A stretch of 45,552 nucleotides of DNA, taken from Bacillota bacterium. Its GTDB lineage: Bacteria > Bacillota > Clostridia > Acetivibrionales > DSM-1351. The notes under the pieces were generated by a model, which was given only the letters and a program-made list of their open reading frames with translations, made no database searches and was not told the DNA's origin. The position numbers and the translations under genes are program-made. Below are positions 1 to 8,487 of this stretch, in pieces. The first letter of the stretch is position 1. Every line of letters begins with the position of its first letter. Where the stretch lies: contig JAEYHZ010000047.1 in the NCBI GenBank assembly GCA_023409265.1, positions 1 through 45,552 on the forward strand. The letters are read 5' to 3'.

Positions 1-1
1 G

Positions 2-126
2 TAATATTGAAGTATTTAAAAATGGGAAAATAACCTGGGAATACAAGGTACTAAAAGCTTTGGTGTAATTGGTAACATCAACGGTGCGGTCTGCAGGCTA
101 TTTTCCTACAGTAAATTGACACGATC
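2..126. repeat. left copy of a 125-bp exact terminal inverted repeat
   Basis: Positions 2-126 are identical to the reverse complement of 45428-45552, with position p matching 45554 minus p. Identity stops abruptly after 126. The repeat starts one base from the window edge, so the full repeated unit probably extends beyond the window. It carries the 3' end of an ORF and then about 58 non-coding bases, as expected for one end of an insertion sequence. The family could not be named. Confidence 0.95.
3..68 (+). pseudogene. C-terminal fragment of an ORF at the window edge, possibly a transposase
   Basis: An open frame enters from outside the window and stops with TAA at 66-68, leaving 21 codons. 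The visible tail reads NIEVFKNGKITWEYKVLKAL plus V. Short strand-forming tails of this kind occur at the C-terminus of some integrase-core transposases. That is only suggestive, and the fragment is too short for a family call. The mirror copy is at 45486-45551. The gene is probably truncated by the contig end rather than broken in the cell. Confidence 0.4.
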
Positions 127-301
127 AACACCAATTATATGACTTTATTATTATTAATAAACCAGCTATACTTTATGTAATGCTAATCCGTTTTAAAATT
201 ATAAAGACTATATTTTTGATACAATTTAAACAACTAATTGTTTAAGTAACCAACCATTAATAAACACAGCATTTCATTTGGTTTATAGAAAATTGATATC
301 T

Positions 302-331
302 TCCCCACTTAAAATATAAGCGAGGTACGAA
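302..331 (+). promoter_or_regulatory. candidate SigI-type promoter upstream of sigI
   Basis: A CCCC run (303-306) followed by an A-rich stretch is the -35 candidate and CGAA (328-331) the -10 candidate. SigI promoters described in Bacillus and cellulolytic clostridia have a C-rich -35 and a CGAA-type -10, and sigI operons are commonly autoregulated. The spacing here is measured by eye and slightly long, and the transcription start is unknown. Confidence 0.4.
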
Positions 332-353
332 ATTTATAGCGAGGAGTGAAGTA

Positions 354-1115
354 TTGTTGACTATTTTACATATATTTAATAAATCACGACGAAAGTCCGA
401 GCCTCTTGGAGATATTATCAAAAACATAAAAAATGGGGATATAGATTTAAGAAACAAATTTATTAATGATTATAACCCATTTATTATAAAGGTAGTTTCC
501 AAAGCAACCGGAATGTATGTGGATTTGGAGAATAGTGAAGAGTACAGTATTGGCCTTCTTGCTTTCAACGAAGCTATTGATTGCTTTAACGAGAGTAAAA
601 ATGCCGGTTTCTTAAGTTTTGCCGAAACCGTAATTAAGAGACGTATTATAGATTACAAAAGACGTAATTCCAAAAATAGCAGGGTCTTCCCCCTTTCATT
701 CTTTGAAAGGCAGGATGAGGAAGGCAGCACTTCATTTGAGGAAAAATTTTTTATTGTAGATGCCTCCTCCCAGTTTGAGAATATTGAAACAAAAGAAGAG
801 CTTGAAAGTTTTATTAAAAAACTTGGCTCTTTTGGTATCGAATTGAAGGATCTTGTCACAAGTGCCCCCAAACATATGGATTCAAGAAGGTTGGCAATCA
901 AAATTGCAAGAGTGCTTGCCGAAAACAAGGAACTATCGGAAAAGCTTGATAGAAAGAAAACCATACCTATGGTGGACCTGATGAAATTGGTGGATGTTAA
1001 TCACAAAACTATTGAAAGAAATAGGAAGTTTATTATTTCTGTTTATATTATTCTTGGCAGTAAACTCGAAACTCTAAAGGGATATGTTCAAAATATTGAG
1101 AAAGGCGGTAAATAA
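354..1115 (+). CDS. sigI: RNA polymerase sigma factor SigI
   Basis: A 253-residue sigma-70-like factor of the SigI group, close to the usual length of about 250. The N-terminal half resembles region 2, with a conserved stretch around residues 60-105 (EEYSIGLLAFNEAID, then the basic segment VIKRRIIDYKRR). The C-terminal part carries the SigI-specific domain. The start is TTG at 354 behind GAGGAG. It is followed directly by rsgI, whose start lies one base after this stop, the standard sigma/anti-sigma arrangement. In cellulolytic clostridia such pairs tune extracellular polysaccharidase genes; in Bacillus SigI responds to heat and envelope stress. Which input applies here cannot be read from the sequence. 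A possible SigI-type promoter at 302-331 suggests autoregulation. Confidence 0.9.
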   Translation: MLTILHIFNKSRRKSEPLGDIIKNIKNGDIDLRNKFINDYNPFIIKVVSKATGMYVDLENSEEYSIGLLAFNEAIDCFNESKNAGFLSFAETVIKRRIIDYKRRNSKNSRVFPLSFFERQDEEGSTSFEEKFFIVDASSQFENIETKEELESFIKKLGSFGIELKDLVTSAPKHMDSRRLAIKIARVLAENKELSEKLDRKKTIPMVDLMKLVDVNHKTIERNRKFIISVYIILGSKLETLKGYVQNIEKGGK

Positions 1116-1116
1116 A

Positions 1117-2424
1117 ATGACTGAATTTAAAGGTTCAATACTGGAACTTAAGAATAAACAGGCTATTGTTATGACTGATAAATGTGAATTTATTTCAATT
1201 AAACGTTTGCCTGAAATGTTTGTAGGTCAGCAGCTGACATTTAAAAAATCAGATATAAAAAGACAAACAAAAAGTTATATTAGATATGTTGCTCTGATCG
1301 CAAGTGTATTTGTACTTGCCTTCTTTTCTCTTCTCTATTTGCAATTATATAATCCAAATTCTGTATTTGCTTATATAGATGTAGATATAAACCCAAGCCT
1401 TGAATTTACAATCGATAATAATTCTGAAGTCATAAGCATAAAGGCCCTAAACCCGGATGCCGAGACGTTACTGAAAAATTTGCAGCTCAAAAAAATACCT
1501 GTTAGAGAAGCTATCTCAAAAGTTTTGGAAGCATCCAGAGAGCAGGGGTTCATCAGTAATGAAAAAAGTCATGAAGTCCTTGTATCTGCTACATTGAAAT
1601 TAGATAAAAGCAGTAAAACGAATACTGAGAATGAAAAGGCTTTGGATTCTATTCTTTCGGATATCAAGGAAATTACCATACAGGTTGGAACCGAGAATGT
1701 TAAACCGGAAGTTTTGAAGGTACCGACAGAAAACAGAAAGTCAGCGGTGGAAAATAACATTTCAATGGGCAGGTATGAATTGTATAAGAAGATAAAACAA
1801 AAAAATCCTGATATAACCATTGAAAAAGCCAAGTCAGAGCGAGTATCTGAAATGTTGGATAAGGCCGAAGTAAAAAAATCAAATGAACCCGATAAAAAGA
1901 CAACTCACCCATCAAAAAGTATGAAAGAAAAAAAGAATAAACTTTCTGATGACCGTGATGAATCAAATAATAATCCCGGGGATAAAGAAAATTATGAATC
2001 GGATAAACAGGAAAAGTTTGATAAATTTAAAAATTCAGACAATCGAGATAAAGATAGGGATAGAGTAAATTCAAAATCCAACTCAAATAAAAAAAATAAT
2101 GATTCAAAAAACAATGATAGAAATAATAAATCAAATAGGGATAAGGATAAAAGCCAATCTAAATCAGATTGGCCTAATGACTATTCAGACAAAAATTCTG
2201 TAAAAGAAAATTCCGGGGCAAGCTCTGAGAAAAACAACGGTAAAATTAATGAAAACGGCGGAGAAAGGAATAATCCCATAAATAATTCCAAAAATAATTC
2301 ATCAGATAAGACCAATGATAACGCTTCCGGAAAAAAGAATGACAAGAATGACAAGAATGAAAAGAATGATAAGAATGAGAATAATTCTCATAATAACAGC
2401 TCCGGTGGTAAGGATAAAAAATAA
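1117..2424 (+). CDS. rsgI: RsgI-type membrane anti-sigma-I factor with a low-complexity extracellular tail
   Basis: The start at ATG 1117 has AAAGGCGG eight bases upstream and gives 435 residues. Residues 1-50 form the cytoplasmic RsgI N-terminal domain that binds SigI. Residues 55-78 are one membrane helix. From about 85 the conserved extracytoplasmic RsgI domain begins (YIDVDINPSLEF); its Asn92-Pro93 falls at the reported RsgI autoproteolysis site. From about residue 250 to the end the protein is almost entirely Lys, Asn, Asp, Ser, Glu and Gly. No carbohydrate-binding, PA14 or glycosidase sensor domain of the cellulosome-type RsgI proteins is visible. It is cotranscribed with sigI. A short terminator follows the stop. 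Confidence 0.88.
   Translation: MTEFKGSILELKNKQAIVMTDKCEFISIKRLPEMFVGQQLTFKKSDIKRQTKSYIRYVALIASVFVLAFFSLLYLQLYNPNSVFAYIDVDINPSLEFTIDNNSEVISIKALNPDAETLLKNLQLKKIPVREAISKVLEASREQGFISNEKSHEVLVSATLKLDKSSKTNTENEKALDSILSDIKEITIQVGTENVKPEVLKVPTENRKSAVENNISMGRYELYKKIKQKNPDITIEKAKSERVSEMLDKAEVKKSNEPDKKTTHPSKSMKEKKNKLSDDRDESNNNPGDKENYESDKQEKFDKFKNSDNRDKDRDRVNSKSNSNKKNNDSKNNDRNNKSNRDKDKSQSKSDWPNDYSDKNSVKENSGASSEKNNGKINENGGERNNPINNSKNNSSDKTNDNASGKKNDKNDKNEKNDKNENNSHNNSSGGKDKK
2335..2379 (+). repeat. five 9-bp tandem units in the rsgI tail
   Basis: Five consecutive 9-bp units of the form AAGAATGAN encode Lys-Asn-Asp/Glu triplets near the RsgI C-terminus. In-frame slippage here would lengthen or shorten the tail without changing the reading frame. 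Confidence 0.85.
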
Positions 2425-2445
2425 AACAGGCGAACCTGTTTTATT
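2423..2445. terminator. bidirectional terminator between rsgI and mnmM
   Basis: An 8-bp stem (AAAACAGG/CCTGTTTT) with a CGAA tetraloop is flanked by A- and T-rich tracts. It overlaps the stop codons of both convergent genes, so it can serve both strands. Confidence 0.75.
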
Positions 2446-3019
2446 GCTTGGTTTTCTCAATACAAATAAGTATTGGGGGACAATTTACCTGATTCACAAA
2501 GTCCGTTCTCATTACAGTGAATTTTTTACAGTCAATAGTTTTAATAAACTCCATTACTTCATTTTTTTCCTCGAAGCCACTGTCTCCTCCATAGTAGACT
2601 ACAATACTTACAATCCCATGAACAGTCAGAAGCTCCATTGATGCTTTGATTGCTTCGATAGTAGTATTGCCTTTTGTTCCGATGGAGTGGTCTCCACCGG
2701 GAAGATATCCAAGATTAAACATTACAGCCTTTACAGGCTGGCTTATATAGTTTTTAATATTCTGATGACCGTCATGTATTTGCATGACTCTATCCGTAAG
2801 CTGCTTTTCTGTCAGCTTTTTTTTAGTTGAGTCAAGAGCACATTCCTGAATATCAAAGGAATATACGCGCCCTTCCTCACCAACAAGTCCTGCAAGAAAA
2901 ATCGTATCATTACCGTTCCCTGCAGTTGCATCAACTACCAGATCGCCCTTTTCAACTATTGAGGATATTATCTGGTGTGATTGGATTAATGAATTTTTTA
3001 AAATACACATATTAACCAT
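2441..3019 (-). CDS. mnmM: SAM-dependent methyltransferase, MnmM (YtqB) family
   Basis: A class I Rossmann methyltransferase of about 192 residues, the length of Bacillus YtqB. Motif I reads VVDATAGNGNDTIFL near the N-terminus, followed by the acidic strand end YSFDIQE. The family hallmark FNLGYLPGGDHSIGTKGNTT is clear and the C-terminus has the family pattern NQVNCPPILICIEK. YtqB-type enzymes have been shown to methylate nm5s2U34 to mnm5s2U34 in wobble positions of tRNAs; older annotation calls them rRNA methylases. The chosen start (3019) lies behind AAAGGA; a start ten bases inward is also possible. It is convergent with rsgI and probably monocistronic. Confidence 0.85.
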   Translation of the reverse strand: MVNMCILKNSLIQSHQIISSIVEKGDLVVDATAGNGNDTIFLAGLVGEEGRVYSFDIQECALDSTKKKLTEKQLTDRVMQIHDGHQNIKNYISQPVKAVMFNLGYLPGGDHSIGTKGNTTIEAIKASMELLTVHGIVSIVVYYGGDSGFEEKNEVMEFIKTIDCKKFTVMRTDFVNQVNCPPILICIEKTKQ

Positions 3020-3224
3020 CATTCCTTTCGCTGCGCTCAAGGCACAAAAAGTTATGAAAAACTTCTTTTCTTCTCCACTGTTTTTGGTTTAAGCAGCAGA
3101 TATACTGATGTCTGCATGCTCTATTTTTCTTTTGCAGGCGATCTTATGCTCAAAAATTTGTTCTTTTATTTGTGATACGATTATTTGTAAAAGAAGTCTG
3201 TAAAGGACAAAGCTAAAAATTTTC

Positions 3225-4997
3225 TTATTTTTTGGTTATCTGCAATCTGTATAGGCGGCTGTATACCCCTTCTGCTTCCATAAGCTCGGTATGCCTGCCC
3301 ATTTCCTTGAGCCTGCCCTTGTGTATTACAATTATCTTGTCGGCATTTCTTATTGTAGAAAGCCTGTGAGCTATTATTATGGAGGTCCTGCCTCTTGTTA
3401 TTTTAGAAAGTGCATTCTGTATGACCAGCTCCGTTTCAGTATCAATATTTGCCGTCGCCTCGTCCAAGACCAGTATGGAGGGTTTGAAGGCAACTGCTCT
3501 GGCAAAGGAAATAAGCTGCCTTTGCCCTGCTGAAAAGGTACATCCTCTTTCCTTTACCTTTTCATGGTATTTATCAGGCAGCTGTTCAATAAAGCCATCG
3601 GCATTGACGTGCTTTGAAGCGGTTTCTACTTCCCCGTCGGTTATTTCACTGTTATTCAACCTGATATTTGACACTATATCCCCCGAAAAGAGGAATACAT
3701 CCTGAAGAACCACAGAAACCTGCCTTCTTAAATCCAAAAGATTAAATTCCTTTATGTTGACTCCATCCAGCAATATCTCCCCTTTCTGTATATCGTAAAA
3801 CCTTGTAAGAAGGCTGATTATAGTTGACTTTCCTGAACCGGTGGCACCTACAAAGGCTGCCGTTTCACCTGCTTCAATTTTAAAGCTCAGATCCTTGAGT
3901 ATCCACTCCTCGTCATTATAGGCAAACCAAACATTTCTGAATTCAATTTCTCCCCTTACCTGCTGCAGCGGCCGGCCTCCATGTATATCCTCCTGAACAT
4001 CGACGGTATCCAGGATTTCAAAAATTCTCCCCGAGGACACCACTGCCGACTGGATTGTGGTATACTGCTCCGAAATGGTACTTATAGGATCAAAAAACTG
4101 CTTTATATATGTTATAAACGCGTACAGCAGGCCTATCTCAAGTGTATTTCCTATAACTCTTTCTGTACAAAAATAGATTAGCACGGCAATGGTAAGATTA
4201 TTTATTATATCAACCAGTGGCCTGCTGAAACTGTTTAGAATTATTTCCCTGAAGCTGAATTTAAAATATTCCCTGTCCAGCTCTTCCAGTTCCCTGTATT
4301 TTTCCTTCTCCCTGTGGAATATCTGAACCAGCTTCATCCCCGAAATGTTTTCCGCAAGAAAGCCGTTAATTCTGGCAATCATGCTCTTCATCCTAATAAA
4401 ATTCTTTCTTGCTGCAATACGGTATATAATCGTAGCCAGTACAATAAGGGGTATGCAGCTTATGCTTACCAGCATTAGTCTGAAATCCATAAATGCCATT
4501 GTGGCAACTATTCCAATTACCATTACAAAATCTCTGAAAAGATTTACAAGGACCCCCGAAAAAAGATCATTAAGTGCCTCCACATCATTAGTTACCCTTG
4601 TAAGTATCCTTCCTGTGGAATTCTTATCAAAGAAAGTCATGGACATGTTTTGAATATGTGTAAACAAGCTGTTTCTTATATTAAACATTATTTTCTGTCC
4701 GATATATGTGAGTAAATAACTTTGTGCATAAGTAAAAACGGCACCGATCACTACAATCACAAAATATATAACTCCCGTGGTCCATAAAACCGCCCTGTCA
4801 TTTATGCCCTTTGTGATATAACTGTCTATTACGTTTTTTATAATATAAGGCTTAATAAGAACAGCAGCGTTTATTACAAGCACCAGTACCATACTCAGAA
4901 ACAGCAGAGGCAGATACGGCCTGTAATAGCCCATAAGTCTTGCAAACTGAAATTTACTGTTGCTTCCGGCCTGTTTTTCCCTGTCCAAGCTGTTCAT
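3225..4997 (-). CDS. ABC exporter half-transporter, catalytically canonical subunit
   Basis: Type IV (ABC-B like) half-transporter of 590 residues: six transmembrane helices in the first 320 residues, then a nucleotide-binding domain. Walker A is GATGSGKST, the signature is FSAGQRQL, and Walker B ends LVLDEAT with the catalytic Glu. The start is ATG 4997, seven bases after AGGAGG; it overlaps the TGA of the upstream partner by one base, so translation is coupled. Its partner carries Asp in place of the catalytic Glu. The pair therefore looks like a heterodimeric exporter with one degenerate ATP site, as in BmrCD/YheIH or TM287/288. Substrates are likely amphipathic drugs or lipids; this is inference. 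Confidence 0.85.
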   Translation of the reverse strand: MNSLDREKQAGSNSKFQFARLMGYYRPYLPLLFLSMVLVLVINAAVLIKPYIIKNVIDSYITKGINDRAVLWTTGVIYFVIVVIGAVFTYAQSYLLTYIGQKIMFNIRNSLFTHIQNMSMTFFDKNSTGRILTRVTNDVEALNDLFSGVLVNLFRDFVMVIGIVATMAFMDFRLMLVSISCIPLIVLATIIYRIAARKNFIRMKSMIARINGFLAENISGMKLVQIFHREKEKYRELEELDREYFKFSFREIILNSFSRPLVDIINNLTIAVLIYFCTERVIGNTLEIGLLYAFITYIKQFFDPISTISEQYTTIQSAVVSSGRIFEILDTVDVQEDIHGGRPLQQVRGEIEFRNVWFAYNDEEWILKDLSFKIEAGETAAFVGATGSGKSTIISLLTRFYDIQKGEILLDGVNIKEFNLLDLRRQVSVVLQDVFLFSGDIVSNIRLNNSEITDGEVETASKHVNADGFIEQLPDKYHEKVKERGCTFSAGQRQLISFARAVAFKPSILVLDEATANIDTETELVIQNALSKITRGRTSIIIAHRLSTIRNADKIIVIHKGRLKEMGRHTELMEAEGVYSRLYRLQITKK

Positions 4998-6778
4998 CAA
5001 CCCACCTCCTCAAAGACTTCTGCCTGATTTGTCTGCGTTTTGTAGAGTTTGAAGTAATTTCCCTTAAGCTCCATCAGCTGTGCATGTGTTCCCCTTTCAA
5101 CTATCCTTCCGTTTTCAAGGTAGATGATCTCATCAGCATGCATAACAGTAGATATCCTGTGAGAAATTATTATTCCTGTCCGGCTTTTAAGTACATCTCT
5201 GATATTGCCGAGTATGGTTTCCTCGGTTTTGGAATCCACAGCCGACAGGCTGTCGTCCAATATTAAAATAGAAGGATCCTTTATCAAAGCCCTTGCAATG
5301 GATACTCTTTGTTTTTGTCCGCCGGACAGTGTCGTACCCCTTTCACCTATTACGGTATCAAAACCATTCTGCAGCTCCATTATATTGTCATATATGGCTG
5401 AAAGCTTTGATACTTCTTCTATTTCGTCGTTAGAATGGACAGGTTTGAAGAACTCAATATTATTTTTTATGGTTGTGGAAAACAGAAAATTGTCCTGCGG
5501 TACGTAGCCTATACATTCACGGAGTACGTCCACAGGTATTTTGTTTATGTCGATTCCGTCTATAAAAATATGACCGTCCCTGATATCAAACAATCTGAGA
5601 AGCAGGTTTATAAGAGTGGTTTTACCGCTGCCGGTCTTTCCCAGAATTCCAAGAGTCTTACCTTGCTCCAATTTAATATTTATATCTCTTAATGCTCTTC
5701 TGTTTGCTTCGGGGTAGGTAAAACTTAAATTTCTGATTTCAATTCTGCCTTTGATCTCACATATATCAGCAAAGCTTACCGCTTTTTCCAGGGCGGGCGG
5801 TACGCAGAAAATTTCATTAAGCCTCCTGTAGGAAGCAATGCCTCTCTGCCAGGTTTCAATGATTTTGCTGATATTCATCACAGGGCCCATTACCGTTATC
5901 ATATATGTATTGAATGCAACATAGTCCCCCAGTGAAATTATGCCGTCCATAACAAGCCGACTGCCGTAGACTATAAAAAACAGAAAACTGAACCCGAAAC
6001 ATATCTGAGCGCTTGGGCCCATAATTGCTGATGCCTTAGTCAGTTTCATCTGTGTATCAACCCTTGCCTGGCTGAATTTTGTGAAGTTAAGCACCTCTTC
6101 CTTTTCCTGGGCAAAAGCCTTTATTACTCTCATACCCGACAAATTTTCCTGTACCTTGTCGGAAATATCGGCGAAAGCCTCCTGTACCTTTTTAAACCTT
6201 TCACGGATCAGTTTGCCTATCCTGACCATTATAACTGCAGCTATGGGCACTGGGGCGAGAGCCATAACGGTCAATATGGGATTAATGGTATTGGCCATAA
6301 ATACAATTGAAACAATGCTTATGGTTATGCCGTCCAGCGCCTGGACAAAACCTCCTCCAAACATGAATCTCACGGCCTGGATATCATTTATCGCATACGC
6401 CACCAGGTCTCCTGTTTTATGATGACTGTAAAAATCCACTGAAAGAGTTTGGAGATGCTTGAATAAATTATCCCTGAGATAGCACTCAACGGTCCTGCAG
6501 TTGCCTATCAACAGATAGCGCCATATGTATTTCAGTATAAACACCAGAATTATGGCCCCCAGCATTAACAGAACGTACTGATATATTTGCTCCTTGGCCA
6601 TATTACGTTTATCGAGACCATCAGTTATTATTCCAAGTATTTTGGGTATAAGCATGGCACAAAAAGATGAAAAAAGCAGTATCAATATACCTGCTACATA
6701 GCTCCAAAGATGATCCCTGATAAAGGTCAGCAATAACTGTTTTCCCTTGACCATTTCCTTTTCTTTCATAAGTAACAT
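4997..6778 (-). CDS. ABC exporter half-transporter, degenerate-site subunit
   Basis: A 593-residue half-transporter: an amphipathic N-terminal segment, six transmembrane helices up to about residue 320, then the nucleotide-binding domain. Walker A is GKTGSGKTT, the signature LSGGQKQR is intact, and Walker B reads ILILDDSLSAVD, so the catalytic Glu is Asp. This is the hallmark of the inactive half of heterodimeric exporters. First gene of a two-gene operon with the canonical subunit downstream. The start at 6778 is supported by a GGAAAGG sequence three bases upstream; a start three codons in is possible. Homologous in organisation to the exporter at 38.5-42.2 kb, where the Asp subunit also comes first. 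Confidence 0.85.
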   Translation of the reverse strand: MLLMKEKEMVKGKQLLLTFIRDHLWSYVAGILILLFSSFCAMLIPKILGIITDGLDKRNMAKEQIYQYVLLMLGAIILVFILKYIWRYLLIGNCRTVECYLRDNLFKHLQTLSVDFYSHHKTGDLVAYAINDIQAVRFMFGGGFVQALDGITISIVSIVFMANTINPILTVMALAPVPIAAVIMVRIGKLIRERFKKVQEAFADISDKVQENLSGMRVIKAFAQEKEEVLNFTKFSQARVDTQMKLTKASAIMGPSAQICFGFSFLFFIVYGSRLVMDGIISLGDYVAFNTYMITVMGPVMNISKIIETWQRGIASYRRLNEIFCVPPALEKAVSFADICEIKGRIEIRNLSFTYPEANRRALRDINIKLEQGKTLGILGKTGSGKTTLINLLLRLFDIRDGHIFIDGIDINKIPVDVLRECIGYVPQDNFLFSTTIKNNIEFFKPVHSNDEIEEVSKLSAIYDNIMELQNGFDTVIGERGTTLSGGQKQRVSIARALIKDPSILILDDSLSAVDSKTEETILGNIRDVLKSRTGIIISHRISTVMHADEIIYLENGRIVERGTHAQLMELKGNYFKLYKTQTNQAEVFEEVG

Positions 6779-7171
6779 CAGCCTTTCCGGCTCACAATAT
6801 TTAATGAAATTATTTCACGCCTGCCTTGAGCCTGATAAGTTGTTGAAAAAATCATCCTTGAATTATACCCTTTATTAATATTCATTGAAATGGACATTTT
6901 TAATTAATTTTTAAACATTGTTGTAATTTCTAAAAAAAGGGAGTATATAACAGCTCAAAGGAAGTGCAGCAAAACTAAAATAATTGAAATATATGTGAAA
7001 AAGTATAATAGTGCTCCCGTACTTGTAGTTTGTTGCGGCTTAGAACAGGCTATGATATAATCTAAGCTAAGTATTTTCAGGTACGGCAAGGCTGTACCCA
7101 AATGCGTCCTAAAATGGGTAAGATTTTTAATCATGCCTAAACAAATAACCATTAATTAAGGAGAGATCAGC
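6779..7171. other. 393-base divergent intergenic region
   Basis: No gene is supported here. On the plus strand there is a good promoter for the DUF5362 gene (7033-7061). On the minus strand, about 6855-6895, TTGTTG and TTATAC at 17-bp spacing could drive the ABC exporter operon; this is weak. The rest is AT-rich without clear repeats. Confidence 0.5.
7033..7061 (+). promoter_or_regulatory. SigA-type promoter for the DUF5362 gene
   Basis: TTGCGG (7033-7038) and a perfect TATAAT (7056-7061) are separated by 17 bp. The predicted start lies about 100 bases before the ATG at 7172, leaving a leader with no obvious strong hairpin. Confidence 0.65.
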
Positions 7172-7615
7172 ATGGAAAATCAAGCAGATTACACCACGGT
7201 GCAAAGCACTCCCCCTATAGTTACCAACCAGTTTAACCCTGGAAATGGTAATCTTAATTACAATCAGAACAATTTCATGTTACAGTCAATATTGGATAGC
7301 CTTTCAGGCTGGATGAAGTTCATTGGTATTTACACTATTGTTGTAGGTGCACTAACCTGCATCGGAATAATTACGGCAGCAATCGGTGTTCCAATGATTT
7401 TTTCAGGTATTGCCCTAACTAATGCCTCCAAAACTTTAAGAAACTATAAAGAGTTCAATAATCAATTTACACTGAACGACTTCTTCACTTTTTTAAACAA
7501 ATACTTTAAAATTCAAGGTATTTTCGTAATCATTGGCATTGTACTTTCTGTTTTATATATTGCATTTTTACTTATTTTCGTAATATTAAGCGTTTATACA
7601 TATTCAAGTTTTTAA
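7172..7615 (+). CDS. DUF5362-type small membrane protein
   Basis: 147 residues. The first 35 are polar and rich in Asn, Gln, Pro and Thr. They are followed by an amphipathic stretch (LDSLSGWMKFIGIYTIVVGA), two closely spaced hydrophobic helices (about 47-80), a polar loop and a final pair of hydrophobic segments (about 113-143). This layout matches the DUF5362 group of Firmicutes membrane proteins, whose function is unknown to me. AAGGAG lies eight bases before the ATG and a clear promoter is upstream. The stop overlaps the convergent rluB stop by four bases, so no terminator fits between them. Confidence 0.65.
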   Translation: MENQADYTTVQSTPPIVTNQFNPGNGNLNYNQNNFMLQSILDSLSGWMKFIGIYTIVVGALTCIGIITAAIGVPMIFSGIALTNASKTLRNYKEFNNQFTLNDFFTFLNKYFKIQGIFVIIGIVLSVLYIAFLLIFVILSVYTYSSF

Positions 7616-8325
7616 TAAAGGCTTTTCACTTCCTCAGGTGTGAGCCTTCTCCACTTTCCTTCAGGAAGATCCTCTAGAGCTATAGGCCCTATAGATATTC
7701 TTTTCAGAGCCAAAACCTTGTGGCCTATAGCTTCACACATTTTCCTGACCTGTCTGTTTTTACCCTCATGTATAGTTACGCGGATTAAGGCATTATGTCC
7801 TTTTACACTTAATATGGAGAGTCTGGCAGGAGAAGTTATATAGTTCTCAATTTTCAGCCCTCTTTCAAACCGCTCAATTTCAGATATTGAAGGTATTCCT
7901 GACACCAGGGCTTCATACACCTTGTCAACTTCATGCTTTGGATGCGTGAGTCTATATGTAAAATCTCCGTCATTAGTCAGAATAATAAGTCCTGAAGTAT
8001 CATAATCAAGCCTTCCAACCGGGTATAAACGGGTATTGGTTTCTTTTACAAGATCGATAACCGTAGGTCTTCCAAATTGATCCCTGGCACTGGAAACATA
8101 TCCTACAGGCTTGTTAAGAACAATATATTTCTTGTCTTCAATCGGCTCATTAGTAACACTCATACCATCTACAGCTATGGAATCGGTTTCAACAACCATA
8201 ATACCCATATCGGTAACTACCTTGCCGTTTACTACCACTCTTCCCTGTCTTATTAATTCCTCGGAAGCTCTACGAGAAGCCACGCCCGCATGGGCTAAAT
8301 ATTTTTGCAGTCTCATATGTGTCAT
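7612..8325 (-). CDS. rluB: 23S rRNA pseudouridine synthase, RluB/RsuA family
   Basis: 237 residues from the ATG at 8325, which has GAGG at the right distance; a longer in-frame extension to 8394 lacks a ribosome site. Residues 4-50 are an S4 RNA-binding domain (MRLQKYLAHAGVASRRASEE). The catalytic domain contains YPVGRLDYDTSGLIILTNDG, with Asp107 as the catalytic nucleophile, and ends with the family motif EGKNRQVRKMCEAIGH. RluB isomerises a uridine in helix 89 of 23S rRNA; small-subunit RsuA is the alternative within the family. It lies downstream of scpAB-ytfI-ytfJ on the same strand, a common clostridial neighbourhood, but a terminator at 8454-8478 separates it from ytfJ. Confidence 0.88.
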   Translation of the reverse strand: MTHMRLQKYLAHAGVASRRASEELIRQGRVVVNGKVVTDMGIMVVETDSIAVDGMSVTNEPIEDKKYIVLNKPVGYVSSARDQFGRPTVIDLVKETNTRLYPVGRLDYDTSGLIILTNDGDFTYRLTHPKHEVDKVYEALVSGIPSISEIERFERGLKIENYITSPARLSILSVKGHNALIRVTIHEGKNRQVRKMCEAIGHKVLALKRISIGPIALEDLPEGKWRRLTPEEVKSLY

Positions 8326-8453
8326 TATTTTCCTCAAATTTGAATATAGAATAAGAAATATTTTATAATTCCTTATGGTATGCGTCAAGTCCATTGAAGT
8401 ATACCCCTGAAATCCTAAACATAATATTCAGAGTTTTTTCCTGTAAAATTCAA

Positions 8454-8478
8454 AAAAGCGGGAATTGCTCCCGCTTTT
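8454..8478 (-). terminator. terminator after ytfJ
   Basis: A 10-bp stem (AAAAGCGGGA/TCCCGCTTTT) with a 5-base loop. On the minus strand it is followed by a T-run, ending the scpA-scpB-ytfI-ytfJ transcript. Confidence 0.8.
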
Positions 8479-8487
8479 ATACTATTC

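Noticed and set aside
6955..7152. 65-codon minus-strand open frame in the divergent region
   Set aside because: It crosses the DUF5362 promoter, has no ribosome site and shows no protein-like features.
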